A stretch of DNA of 64,000 bases, from contig CAYTHO010000010.1 in assembly GCA_964437595.1 (NCBI GenBank), positions 1 through 64,000 of the forward strand. Direction: 5' to 3'. How positions within the stretch are numbered: position 1 is the stretch's first letter; every line of letters begins with the position of its first letter. The notes under the pieces are model-generated. The model saw only the letters and a list, made by a program, of their open reading frames with translations. It ran no database searches and had not been told where the DNA came from. The position numbers and the translations under genes were made by a program. This DNA is from DSYU01 sp964437595 (GTDB lineage Bacteria; Chloroflexota; Anaerolineae; Anaerolineales; Anaerolineaceae). Below, piece after piece: positions 42,775-50,928 of this stretch.

Positions 42775-44490
42775 TTACTTTTCCATCGTGATGCTCAGAA
42801 CATCAATAATACCCGGGAAGCCAGAATCCTGCGGGGTCTTGACAATGCCCTTGACGGTCGGCTTAATCAGGTAGGTATTAACGTTGTTCCAGGCGAAGAC
42901 GCCGGGGATGTCGCCTACAACCAGCTTCTGGGCCTGTGTGTACAGGTCAGAGCGCTTCTTGGCATCCAGTTCAACATCGGCCTGGTCCACAAGCGCGTCG
43001 AATTCCGGATTGGAATACCCAATGCGCTCGCCGAAGCCGCCGGTCTTGAAGTAGACCGACAGCCAGTTCTGCGGATCGGGGTAGTCAGCGCACCAGCCGA
43101 GGATGTATACCTGCGGAGTCGTGTTGATGTCTTTGGTGAGCGCGGTGTAGGTGGTGGACTCAACCGGGTTGAGTTTGACATCCAGGCCCAGGTCAGCCTT
43201 CCACTTGCCAGCGATCCATTCATTGCGGGTGCGGTTGCGCGGCGTATCAGAGAAAGTCAGCTCGATCGGGATGGCGGTGCCATCTTTGGTGAGCTGGCCG
43301 CCTTCGATCTTGTAGCCAGCGGCTTCCAGCAGCGATTTGGTCTTGGCGGGGTCATAGCCGAAGCGGTCTTCACTCGCATCGTATCCAGGGTATCCCGGGG
43401 GAATCCAGGTGCGGGTGGGGGCGCCAAGGTCCTTGAGCACATCCTTTACCCATGCATCGCGGTCGAACGAGTGGACGAACGCCTCGCGAACGGCTTTGTC
43501 GGTGAAGGGGGCCTTCTTCTGGTGGAAGAACAGCGCGAAGGTGCAGGAACCGGGGTAAATATTGGCTTCCTTGCTCAATACAGCATCTGCCTTGACGGTG
43601 GACAGGTCTTCCGCAGCCAGACCAACGATTTCAAATTCGTTGTTCTTATAGGCCTGGAAGGCTACCGCGCCATCTGTAACATAGCGGTACTGGATTTCGA
43701 CTTTCGCCGTGCCACGCCAGTAGTAGGGGTTCGGCTTGAACAGCGCCTGATCGCTCGGCACGAGGGTATCGAGGATCATGGGGCCGTTGCCGATGTGATA
43801 CTTGGAATCGTTCCACCAGGTCTCGCCACCAGCGGTGATGTTCTCTTCCTTAGCCGGGAACGTCACCCACAGGGACAGCACAGTGTGGAAGTACGGAGCG
43901 GGGCGTGACATAGTGACCTTGAGCTGGGTGCAGTCGGCTTGATCATAGCCGGTGCAGGCATTGCCCTTGGAATCCAGCGCCACCACGCCAACGCCCTGCT
44001 TGAGTTTTGTCAGGTCGTCAGCAGATACCGTGGCCACATCGGCGCCGCGCCATTCGGGCGCGCCCTTGATCTCGTCGGTGATGGCAGCATATTCGCCAGC
44101 CGTGGCGGGATCGATGTTACGCAGCAGGGAGTACTCGAAGCGCTTGGCATTCAGGGGGGTGCCATCACTGTATTTCAGGCCCTTGCGCAGGGTGAAAGTA
44201 ACCTCGGTGGCATCCGCGTTGTATGTCCATTTTTCTGCCGCACCGGGGACCGTCTGCAGGTCTTTATCCAGGCGAGTCAGGCCTTCATAGATCAGGTTGA
44301 GGTGCGCAATCTCGTTGACAAACGAGGATTTCTGCGGGTCAATGATGTCTGGATAGGAGCCCAGGTTGATCCGCATCGTTCCGGTGGTGTTCACCGGCTT
44401 TGCGCCTGTGCCCGCTGTTTGGCAGGCGGTCAGGAGCATGCTTGCTACTACGAGCAAGCTCAAGGCCAACATCAAAGTTTTTCGGGACAT
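42775..44490 (-). CDS. oppA: oligopeptide ABC transporter binding lipoprotein, first of system 2
   Basis: A 571-residue family 5 binding lipoprotein (lipobox MLLTAC, Cys23). Elements in the usual order: MRINLGSYPDIIDPQKSSFV, TFTLRKGLKYSDGTPLNAKR, IGNGPMILDTLVPSDQAL, DKAVREAFVHSFDRDAWVKD, FGYDPAKTKSLLEAAGYKIE and VYILGWCADYPDPQNWLSVY. The last segment is typical of OppA/MppA-type peptide-binding proteins. It follows the ATPase genes of system 2 after a 262-base gap with hairpins and precedes oppB. Murein peptides are possible ligands given the neighbouring recycling genes. Confidence 0.92.
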   Translation of the reverse strand: MSRKTLMLALSLLVVASMLLTACQTAGTGAKPVNTTGTMRINLGSYPDIIDPQKSSFVNEIAHLNLIYEGLTRLDKDLQTVPGAAEKWTYNADATEVTFTLRKGLKYSDGTPLNAKRFEYSLLRNIDPATAGEYAAITDEIKGAPEWRGADVATVSADDLTKLKQGVGVVALDSKGNACTGYDQADCTQLKVTMSRPAPYFHTVLSLWVTFPAKEENITAGGETWWNDSKYHIGNGPMILDTLVPSDQALFKPNPYYWRGTAKVEIQYRYVTDGAVAFQAYKNNEFEIVGLAAEDLSTVKADAVLSKEANIYPGSCTFALFFHQKKAPFTDKAVREAFVHSFDRDAWVKDVLKDLGAPTRTWIPPGYPGYDASEDRFGYDPAKTKSLLEAAGYKIEGGQLTKDGTAIPIELTFSDTPRNRTRNEWIAGKWKADLGLDVKLNPVESTTYTALTKDINTTPQVYILGWCADYPDPQNWLSVYFKTGGFGERIGYSNPEFDALVDQADVELDAKKRSDLYTQAQKLVVGDIPGVFAWNNVNTYLIKPTVKGIVKTPQDSGFPGIIDVLSITMEK

Positions 44491-44752
44491 GTTGAAATTC
44501 TCCTCCTCAGAGAGTTGGATCGAAAGAAATGGTTAGCGAAACGCACGATCTCTTTCTTTGTTCCTTCGTACACGTTTCTATCAAATGCACTTTACCCAGC
44601 TACCACCTCCTTTCCAAACGAGAACCGTGGGACGACGGTATCTCATATTCGCTTGTACGGGTTCTGCATTGCTCGCTTTGGTGTGCACTTCAGGATCTAA
44701 CAGATCCTGGCGACCACTCTGCCAGAGAGCAGGCGCCAGGGTCCGCCATCCG
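44491..44752. other. gap between oppF and oppA of system 2
   Basis: No gene seen. Two overlapping hairpins are present: CAGGATCT/AGATCCTG (44691-44709) and CCTGGCG/CGCCAGG (44706-44740). They share bases 44706-44709 and cannot form together, so they could act as a switch or a weak terminator after oppF. Confidence 0.45.
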
Positions 44753-45748
44753 CTAAACAAGATGGCAGGCTGCCCAGTGTCCGGGGGATACTTCGCGGAA
44801 ATCGGGACGAACCTCGGCGCAAATTTTGGTCGCCAGGGGACAGCGCGTGCGGAAGCGGCAACCCGATGGCGGGTTGACGGGTGACGGTACATCGCCTTGC
44901 AAGATGATCCGCTGCCTTTTCTCTTCAGCCAGCGGATCGGGGATGGGCACCGCCGAAAGCAGCGCCTGAGTATAGGGATGCAGCGGGTGCGCGTAAAGCT
45001 CGCCTCGCGCGGCAAGCTCGACGATGATGCCCAGATACATTACCGCCACCCGGTTGCTAATATGGCGAATCATTGAAAGATCGTGGGCAATGAACAGGTA
45101 GGTGAGATTGAACTCTTTTTGAAGATCTTCGAGCAGGTTGACGACCTGGGCCTGGATCGAAACGTCCAGGGCCGAGATAGGCTCATCGCAAACGATGAGC
45201 GCAGGCTGGAGCGCCAGAGCGCGGGCCACACCAATGCGCTGGCGCTGCCCGCCGGAGAACTCGTGCGGATAACGATTGGTATACGCCGGATTTAACCCAA
45301 CACGCTTTAAAAGTTCCTTGACCTGTTCTTCTGCTTCCTTTTGCGTTGTCAGGCCGTGGATGATCAGCGGCTCGCCAATAATCTCGCCCACCGTCATGCG
45401 CGGGTTCAGGCTGGCGTACGGGTCCTGGAAGATCATCTGCATGCGGCGGCGCATTTTGCGCAGTTCTTCACCCTTCAGAACGGCCAGGTCTTTGCCCTCA
45501 AAAAACACGTGCCCCGATGTGGGCCGGTGCAGTTGAAGAACGGTTCGACCAGTGGTCGATTTTCCACAGCCCGATTCTCCTACCAGCCCCAGCGTCTCCC
45601 CCTGAAAGAGGTCGAACGAGACATCATCAACGGCATGCACCGCGCCGGCATTTTCCGAAAATAAAATCCAGCGGGTTTTGGTAATTGGGAAATATTTGAC
45701 GAGATTTTGAACACTCAGGATTGGTTGATGATTACTTTGGCTCGTCAT
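44753..45748 (-). CDS. oppF: peptide ABC transporter ATP-binding protein (OppF type), system 2
   Basis: A 331-residue ATPase with Walker A GLVGESGCGKSTTG, Q-loop MQMIFQDPYASLNPR, signature FSGGQRQRIGVARAL, Walker B LIVCDEPISALD and H-loop IAHDLSMI; the C-terminal extension has FRTRCPLATKIC. It overlaps the stop of the preceding oppD gene by four bases. Confidence 0.94.
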   Translation of the reverse strand: MTSQSNHQPILSVQNLVKYFPITKTRWILFSENAGAVHAVDDVSFDLFQGETLGLVGESGCGKSTTGRTVLQLHRPTSGHVFFEGKDLAVLKGEELRKMRRRMQMIFQDPYASLNPRMTVGEIIGEPLIIHGLTTQKEAEEQVKELLKRVGLNPAYTNRYPHEFSGGQRQRIGVARALALQPALIVCDEPISALDVSIQAQVVNLLEDLQKEFNLTYLFIAHDLSMIRHISNRVAVMYLGIIVELAARGELYAHPLHPYTQALLSAVPIPDPLAEEKRQRIILQGDVPSPVNPPSGCRFRTRCPLATKICAEVRPDFREVSPGHWAACHLV

Positions 45749-46734
45749 TCGCGATATCTCCCGGTTTCCGGCTCAATCCAACAGGCCGCGTAATGTTCCG
45801 GCCCAACGGCCACCAAAGGCGGGTTTTCCTGCCAGCATCGCTCGCGGACAAACTGGCAGCGCGGGGCAAAAGGACAGTAACGCGGCTTCTCAAATAACAC
45901 CGGTGGAAGCCCCTCAATCGAGACGAGACGGCGCTGAGCGCTTTCATCCATGCGCGGCAGGCTGCTCAACAGGCCCAGGGTATAGGGATGTTTCGGGTTC
46001 TTATAGAGCTCCTTTACGGGGGCCTCTTCTATCTTATATCCGGCATACATCACGCCTACCCGATGCGCCAGCCCGGCAATAATCCCCAGGTCATGGGTAA
46101 TCCATATCATCGACATGCCCAAATCATCACGCAGGCGCTTGACCAGTTCTACGATCTGCGCCTGGATGGTGACATCCAGGGCAGTGGTAGGCTCATCCGC
46201 AATTAAAATTTGGGGGGTGCAAACCAGGGCCATTGCAATCATGGCGCGCTGCCGCATCCCACCTGAAAACTGGTGCGGATAATCGTTCAGGCGCTCTTTC
46301 GCATTGGGTATCCCTACCATGGTAAGGACCTCCGCGGCGCGATCATACGCCTGCTTGGTGGTCATTCCCATGTGGATTTCCAGGGGCTCAGACACCTGGC
46401 GGCCAATGGTCAACACCGGGTTGAATGAAGTCATCGGGTCCTGGAAAATGACGCTGATCTGTGAGCCGCGTATTTCGCGAATTTCCTCATCCGAGAGCTT
46501 CAGCAGGTCTTTTCCCTGATAAAACGCGCTACCCGCGACAATTTTTCCGGGGGGAGAAGGGATCAGCCGCATCATCGACATCATCGTGACGCTCTTTCCG
46601 CAGCCACTTTCTCCGACGATCCCTAGCGTCTCCCCTTCTTTCAACCGAAACGAAACGCCGTTGACAGCATGGACCATGCCATCCTGTGTACGGAACTGGG
46701 TTTCCAGGCCATCAACCTTCAGTATATCGGCCAT
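45745..46734 (-). CDS. oppD: peptide ABC transporter ATP-binding protein (OppD type), system 2
   Basis: A 329-residue ATPase with Walker A GIVGESGCGKSVTMM, Q-loop SVIFQDPMTSFNPV, signature FSGGMRQRAMIAMAL, Walker B ILIADEPTTALD and H-loop ITHDLGII; the extension has FAPRCQFVRERC. It is the first gene of system 2, behind a near-consensus promoter that carries a palindrome in its spacer, and it is divergent from the beta-lactamase-fold gene. Confidence 0.94.
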   Translation of the reverse strand: MADILKVDGLETQFRTQDGMVHAVNGVSFRLKEGETLGIVGESGCGKSVTMMSMMRLIPSPPGKIVAGSAFYQGKDLLKLSDEEIREIRGSQISVIFQDPMTSFNPVLTIGRQVSEPLEIHMGMTTKQAYDRAAEVLTMVGIPNAKERLNDYPHQFSGGMRQRAMIAMALVCTPQILIADEPTTALDVTIQAQIVELVKRLRDDLGMSMIWITHDLGIIAGLAHRVGVMYAGYKIEEAPVKELYKNPKHPYTLGLLSSLPRMDESAQRRLVSIEGLPPVLFEKPRYCPFAPRCQFVRERCWQENPPLVAVGPEHYAACWIEPETGRYRE

Positions 46735-46853
46735 TCACCGGCTTCCTCTAAGCTAAATATGGAATAAATGTACTCAAAGTGTGGATCGAAACAAACCGTG
46801 CCAGTCCCAGACAAGTCTTTCACTTTTGAATTCTAATTGTCTTACAGCCGTAA

Positions 46854-46882
46854 AGTATACCTTGGTTACCAAATCATGTCAA
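46854..46882 (-). promoter_or_regulatory. promoter of system 2 (oppD)
   Basis: On the minus strand a perfect TTGACA (46877-46882), a 17-base spacer and TATACT (46854-46859). The start would be near 46847, about 110 bases before oppD. Confidence 0.75.
46862..46872. promoter_or_regulatory. palindrome in promoter spacer
   Basis: TTGGTTACCAA is a perfect inverted repeat around one central base and lies fully between the -35 and -10 boxes of the system 2 promoter. A repressor bound there would exclude polymerase. TTGGT...ACCAA half-sites are common for GntR-family regulators, but no such gene is in this window. Confidence 0.5.
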
Positions 46883-46883
46883 T

Positions 46884-46912
46884 TTTACAGCCTTGGGCAC
46901 CATTAATATAGC
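46884..46912 (+). promoter_or_regulatory. candidate promoter of the serine hydrolase gene
   Basis: TTTACA (46884-46889), a 17-base spacer and TATAGC (46907-46912). Weaker than the opposing promoter; an alternative -10 is CATAAT a few bases downstream. Confidence 0.4.
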
Positions 46913-46925
46913 ATAATGCCTAGCC

Positions 46926-46948
46926 ATTTGACCTGGTCAAATGACCAG
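46926..46948. promoter_or_regulatory. overlapping palindromes, operator candidate
   Basis: ATTTGACCTGGTCAAAT (46926-46942) is a perfect palindrome around a central T. It overlaps CTGGTCA-AA-TGACCAG (46933-46948), a second inverted repeat. Together they place TGGTCA/TGACCA half-sites just after the predicted start of the serine hydrolase transcript and six bases before its first ATG. Confidence 0.55.
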
Positions 46949-46953
46949 TTAAA

Positions 46954-47712
46954 ATGGGTGTTATGGAAACAAAAAAACCGTTCTCTTACCTGAATCAGAT
47001 GATGTGCCAATACGCATTCTACTTTGCGCCAATTGGTGGAGACCCATTCTTTGAATCTAACCAGACCCGTTTCACCGCTGCTTCGATCATCAAAATCCCT
47101 ATTCTGCTGGCCTGGGTGCACCTTGAGCGTTCAGGAGCCGTGCACCGCAGCGAACGTTGCGACCTGGATGCAGAACCCCAGGTGCAGGGAGCCGGGTTTT
47201 CCTGGCTGCTGCGCGCGCGGCAGATTCCTTACCAGGATGTGCTGTTGATGATGATTGCTCTTTCGGACAACCTGTGTACGAACCTGGTGATCCAGCGCGC
47301 CGGGTTGGCACAGCTAAACCAGGTATTTCAAGATACACTCGGTTTGCAAGGAACCCAGCTACAGCGCAAGCTGATGGATTATGAGGCCCGTGCGCGCGGG
47401 CTGGATAACTGGATTACTGCACAGGACTGCATCCGGCTGTTTCAGTGCATTGCCGAGCTAGAACCCGATGAGCGCACCTGGGTGGAATCGATGCTGGGGG
47501 TTTGCCAGGAAAACCTGTTTTTCCTGCGCGATATTCCGGTGGATACACTGGTGGACGAGCGCACTTTCTATCACAAAACGGGTTCGATCCCCGGCGTGCT
47601 GCATGATTGGGGCTACAACAACCGCGGCAGCATATTTCTGCTTACACAAGGGGTAACAGACCCCCTACCGGTATACCAGGCTTTCGGTCACCTGGGGCAG
47701 TTATTGTTGTAG
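46954..47712 (+). CDS. class A beta-lactamase-fold serine hydrolase, no signal peptide
   Basis: A 252-residue penicillin-recognising-fold hydrolase. The three family motifs are present: SxxK as SIIK (44-47), SDN (104-106) and KTG (208-210); Glu144 in DYEARARGLDN is at the omega-loop position. Unlike secreted beta-lactamases it has no signal peptide or lipobox, so it is probably cytoplasmic. A role in cleaving or hydrolysing imported wall peptides or amides is more likely than antibiotic resistance, by its position between the peptide transporter and the murein-peptide operon. ATG at 46954 or 46963 may be the start; neither has a strong ribosome site. Confidence 0.82.
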   Translation: MGVMETKKPFSYLNQMMCQYAFYFAPIGGDPFFESNQTRFTAASIIKIPILLAWVHLERSGAVHRSERCDLDAEPQVQGAGFSWLLRARQIPYQDVLLMMIALSDNLCTNLVIQRAGLAQLNQVFQDTLGLQGTQLQRKLMDYEARARGLDNWITAQDCIRLFQCIAELEPDERTWVESMLGVCQENLFFLRDIPVDTLVDERTFYHKTGSIPGVLHDWGYNNRGSIFLLTQGVTDPLPVYQAFGHLGQLLL

Positions 47713-47727
47713 TGCGATTAAAGATTT

Positions 47728-48855
47728 CTATAACAACGCGCGCAGCGCATCCAGCAAACGGTCGATCTGCTCTTCGGTGTGCGTGGCAAAAACAGCCACC
47801 CGCAGCGCGCCGCCCGGAGGCGTGCTGCTGTAGCTCTGCACATGCGCCACGCAGATATCCCTTTCAAACAGATTTTCCTTCAAGCGGGCCAGGTCGATCT
47901 CGCGGCCACTGCCAGGGCGCGCGCCCAGGCATAGAATTGGCACAGGGGTATCTTCCAGGTTCCAGCCCAGCGCACGCAGCCCCGCCCGCGCGCGGGCTAC
48001 ATTCGACCACAAGCGCCTGCGCCGGTCCGCTTCCCCGGCTAAAGACAGCGCCTGAGCGACAGCGGCGGCAGCCGGCAGCGGTGGAGGCGAAGCGCCTGCA
48101 TACACCCGGCTGTTACGGCCTAATTCCGTGATGAATGCATCCGGCCCGGCAATTATTCCGCCGTAGCCGCCAATAGCTTTGCTGAGCGTGTGCCCCGCAG
48201 CAAGGCGCGGTTGGTGCATACCGGGCTGATCTACGCCAAAGAACTCTAACGTGCCCCTGCCGTGCTCGCCCAGTACGCCGGTGGCATGGGCATCATCCAG
48301 GCACAGCAAGGCGCCATCATAGTGGTCGAGTACCTGGCAGTAATCTGGAACAGGGGCGATTTCGCCCGAAATGGGAAAAACGCCATCGCTCAACACCAGC
48401 GGGCGTTCGCCCGGCTTTAGCTGGCGATGGAGTTGTTCCGACAGGGCCTGCGCGTCACGGTGACGAAACGCCGTTACCGGCTTGCCCGCCGACCGCGCGC
48501 CGTCCCACAGGCTGTAATGCGCCGATTCATCGACAAAAATCTGCTCGTAGCGCTCACGAAGCCCCTGCGCCAGGATCACGCCGCTCATATAACCAGACGG
48601 GTAATACAGCACCCGTTCAGCAGCAAAGAAGGCGCGCGCCTCGGCTTCCAGAGTATCATACACGGCGTGCTCGCCGTAGCCGCCGCGGGATGTGCCTGTC
48701 GCCATACCGTAGCGCTGGATGGTCTCCAGCGCGGCCTGCAGCACCTGCGGATGATTGTGCAGCCCAAGGTAGCCGGTGCCGGAAAAATAATCTCGCTCGC
48801 GCCCGGCAATGACAACTCGCGGGCCCAGCGGGGTTTGCATGCGCAGGTCTGCCAT
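47728..48855 (-). CDS. alpha-oxoamine synthase family PLP enzyme (KBL/AONS-like)
   Basis: A 375-residue pyridoxal-phosphate enzyme of the group joining an amino acid with an acyl-CoA (8-amino-7-oxononanoate synthase, glycine C-acetyltransferase). Visible are DYFSGTGYLGLHNHP, GTSRGGYGEHAVYDTLE, LCLDDAHATGVLGEHGRG and the Schiff-base lysine in HTLSKAIGGYGG. No biotin or threonine genes are nearby, and the subfamily cannot be decided. It is the last gene of the maf-PBP-rsgA-epimerase-endopeptidase operon, six bases after the endopeptidase stop codon, so it may act on an amino acid freed from wall peptides. Confidence 0.85.
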   Translation of the reverse strand: MADLRMQTPLGPRVVIAGRERDYFSGTGYLGLHNHPQVLQAALETIQRYGMATGTSRGGYGEHAVYDTLEAEARAFFAAERVLYYPSGYMSGVILAQGLRERYEQIFVDESAHYSLWDGARSAGKPVTAFRHRDAQALSEQLHRQLKPGERPLVLSDGVFPISGEIAPVPDYCQVLDHYDGALLCLDDAHATGVLGEHGRGTLEFFGVDQPGMHQPRLAAGHTLSKAIGGYGGIIAGPDAFITELGRNSRVYAGASPPPLPAAAAVAQALSLAGEADRRRRLWSNVARARAGLRALGWNLEDTPVPILCLGARPGSGREIDLARLKENLFERDICVAHVQSYSSTPPGGALRVAVFATHTEEQIDRLLDALRALL

Positions 48856-48861
48856 GAGCGG

Positions 48862-49902
48862 CTACCTGCCAATATAGGTGGCGGCGCACAGGAAGCTGTC
48901 ACGCAGGCCGGCCACCGCCTGCACATCATCCACCTGCACACCGTTGCGCCGCCGCGAAGAATGGATCATATGCCAGCCTCCCAGGCTGATGCCCACGTGG
49001 GTGATGCGCCGCTGGGCGTCATTTTCGCCAAAAAAGAGCAGGTCGCCGACTGCGAAGGGCGGTTCGACCGGCGTTCCGGCGGCATACTGCATATCCGCAT
49101 CACGCGGTAGGATAATCCCGACCCAGCGGTGCAATAACTGGGCAAACCCAGAGCAGTCGATGCCGTGGGCCGAACTGCCGCCCCACAGATAGGGCACACC
49201 GACCATGGTGAACGCACCATGCACGAGCAGTTCCCGGCGCTTTTCAGGCGAACCGGGCAGGGCCGAAAGCGAGCGGAGATGCTCCGCTGGCAGCCAGCCT
49301 TGCGCGCCGCCCGCCAGGTTCAGGGAAGCCCAATCGGCGCCCGGACGAGACACCGTTTGATCCACGCACACTGCCGTTCCACCCAGCACCCGTGTAACCA
49401 GCAACGCTTCCGCAACCGGCGCAGCGCGCAGCAGCCCGACCGGCTCGGTGATCAGGTGGGTAGGCTGCGGCGCTGGGGAACTGGTCAGGTATGGGAGGTA
49501 CGTCCAGCCCAGGTAGCCATCGGATTGGCGCACATACGCCCAGTTCTTCTCCTCCCACAGCACTTCCACGGTCGCGCCGTTCAGCGCCTGGGTGACCTGT
49601 TCGGCAAGGAACGAGGCGCTGGCATGCAGGCTGGTGAGATTGGTGGCAACCGCTCGCAGGCACGGCGGATTTTTCCGCAGCACCTCGACGGACCTTGTAT
49701 CTACGCGCAGTTTCGAGAAGCGCTGCCGCAGGCCATCGACCAGCGCCTGGCAGATGCCCTCCTCCAATACGCGACCGCGCAGCCGCAGCACGTGTTCATC
49801 CAGGCTTTCCACGGCAACATCAAACACGTTTACACGTGTGTCGGCGTACGGCTGGCCGATCTCTTTCAAGGCATCTTCTATTTGACTTGTATCCATTCTC
49901 AT
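48862..49902 (-). CDS. ykfC: NlpC/P60 gamma-D-glutamyl-L-diamino acid endopeptidase (YkfC-like)
   Basis: A 346-residue protein. Residues 18-80 resemble a BON-like alpha/beta unit, 84-145 and about 150-212 are two SH3-like domains, and 225-346 is the NlpC/P60 cysteine peptidase with catalytic Cys250 (GIDCSGFAQLLHRW), His302 (RITHVGISLGG) and His314. YkfC cleaves between D-Glu and the diamino acid of L-Ala-gamma-D-Glu peptides in the cytoplasm, and no signal peptide is present here. The start overlaps the epimerase stop by one base (TAATG); an ATG two codons inside is better spaced from GGGGAG. The order epimerase-endopeptidase is that of the Bacillus ykf operon. The N-terminal domain is extra to the usual YkfC. 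Confidence 0.88.
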   Translation of the reverse strand: MRMDTSQIEDALKEIGQPYADTRVNVFDVAVESLDEHVLRLRGRVLEEGICQALVDGLRQRFSKLRVDTRSVEVLRKNPPCLRAVATNLTSLHASASFLAEQVTQALNGATVEVLWEEKNWAYVRQSDGYLGWTYLPYLTSSPAPQPTHLITEPVGLLRAAPVAEALLVTRVLGGTAVCVDQTVSRPGADWASLNLAGGAQGWLPAEHLRSLSALPGSPEKRRELLVHGAFTMVGVPYLWGGSSAHGIDCSGFAQLLHRWVGIILPRDADMQYAAGTPVEPPFAVGDLLFFGENDAQRRITHVGISLGGWHMIHSSRRRNGVQVDDVQAVAGLRDSFLCAATYIGR

Positions 49903-50927
49903 TACTCCCCCCTGACCACCCCGATACCCGGACGGTCGGGAACGTGAATCAGCGCGCCCTCGCTGTAGGTGATGCCAGAGAAGGGATCATTGGCAATCAG
50001 CATGGGCGCGTCCAGGTCGCACCAATCGGCCAGGCCCATCAGGTGCGCCATGGCAGTGGTGCCGATGGATGTTTCGACCATACAGCCGAGCATCACGCGC
50101 ATGCCGCGCTCGCGCGCCAGGCGAATCAGGCGCAGGGCCGGGGTCAGGCCACCCACCTTCATCAGTTTGATGTTGACCCCGCTCACTCCGGCATCCGCCA
50201 GTGCCTGTACATCCGCCGCGGTTTGCACCGATTCATCGGCCACGATGGGGATCTTCGTGCGTGACTGGAGCAGGCCCATTTCAGCGATGGCCTCTTTCGC
50301 CAGCGGCTGCTCAATCATTTCCAGGTGGTAGGCTTCCATGCGCCGCAGGTAATCGCCGGCTGTGTCAATGGACCAACCGGCATTGGCATCAACGCGCAGA
50401 CGTACGGCGGGCCGGGCCGCGCGGACCGCCGCCAGGCGGGCCTCGTCATCCCCATCGCCGCCCAGTTTCATTTTGATTACGGGGAAGCCGGGCAATTCTA
50501 CCGCCATGCGCGCCATCGCTTCAGGCGTGTCGATGGCGATGGTAAACGAAGTGGGTTGGGGTTCGGGCCGGGGCAGTTCGAGCAACTGCCAGAGCGCCAG
50601 CCCGCGCCGGCGGGCGATACGGTCGTACAGCGCCAGTTCCAGGGCGCAGCGCGCGGGGGCCGGGCCATCCAGGCCCACCCAACCTTCTATCTGCGCAATA
50701 TCATCCGGCAGCGGTTCATCGCGCAGTGCAGCAGAGTCCCAGAAATCTGTCATCGCGGCAGGGTCCACACCATAATAGGGCGGAATCGTCCCTTCTCCCC
50801 AGCCTGCATCGTCGGCGAGGCGTATCCAGAAGGCCTGGCGCGTCTCGCTGGTTCCGTAAGACAGGCGAAATGGGTTGCGCAGCTTCAGGGTAAGTTTTTC
50901 CCAGGTAAGGAGCGGCGGCGTATTCAT
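49902..50927 (-). CDS. ykfB: dipeptide epimerase (L-Ala-D/L-Glu epimerase type)
   Basis: A 341-residue enolase-superfamily enzyme of the muconate-lactonising subgroup. The acid/base lysine motif is VIKMKLGGDGDD; metal ligands are in LRVDANAGW, MIEQPL and VADESV; the second base lysine is in GVNIKLMKVGG. The C-terminal LADWCDLDAPML has the DxD motif that marks L-Ala-D/L-Glu epimerases. It turns L-Ala-D-Glu from murein into L-Ala-L-Glu for ordinary peptidases. The start at 50927 has AGGAGG six bases upstream and lies one base after the rsgA stop. Substrate range in this subgroup varies, but the YkfC neighbour supports murein dipeptide. Confidence 0.9.
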   Translation of the reverse strand: MNTPPLLTWEKLTLKLRNPFRLSYGTSETRQAFWIRLADDAGWGEGTIPPYYGVDPAAMTDFWDSAALRDEPLPDDIAQIEGWVGLDGPAPARCALELALYDRIARRRGLALWQLLELPRPEPQPTSFTIAIDTPEAMARMAVELPGFPVIKMKLGGDGDDEARLAAVRAARPAVRLRVDANAGWSIDTAGDYLRRMEAYHLEMIEQPLAKEAIAEMGLLQSRTKIPIVADESVQTAADVQALADAGVSGVNIKLMKVGGLTPALRLIRLARERGMRVMLGCMVETSIGTTAMAHLMGLADWCDLDAPMLIANDPFSGITYSEGALIHVPDRPGIGVVRGE

Positions 50928-50928
50928 A

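Noticed and set aside
33240..46734. Recent duplication of one peptide transporter cluster
   Set aside because: The two systems differ strongly in permease length, binding-protein order and ATPase motif details, so they are distinct systems and not a recent tandem copy.
46954..47712. Calling the serine hydrolase a beta-lactamase resistance gene
   Set aside because: The active-site motifs fit the fold, but there is no export signal and the neighbours concern wall peptides, so a resistance claim is not supported.
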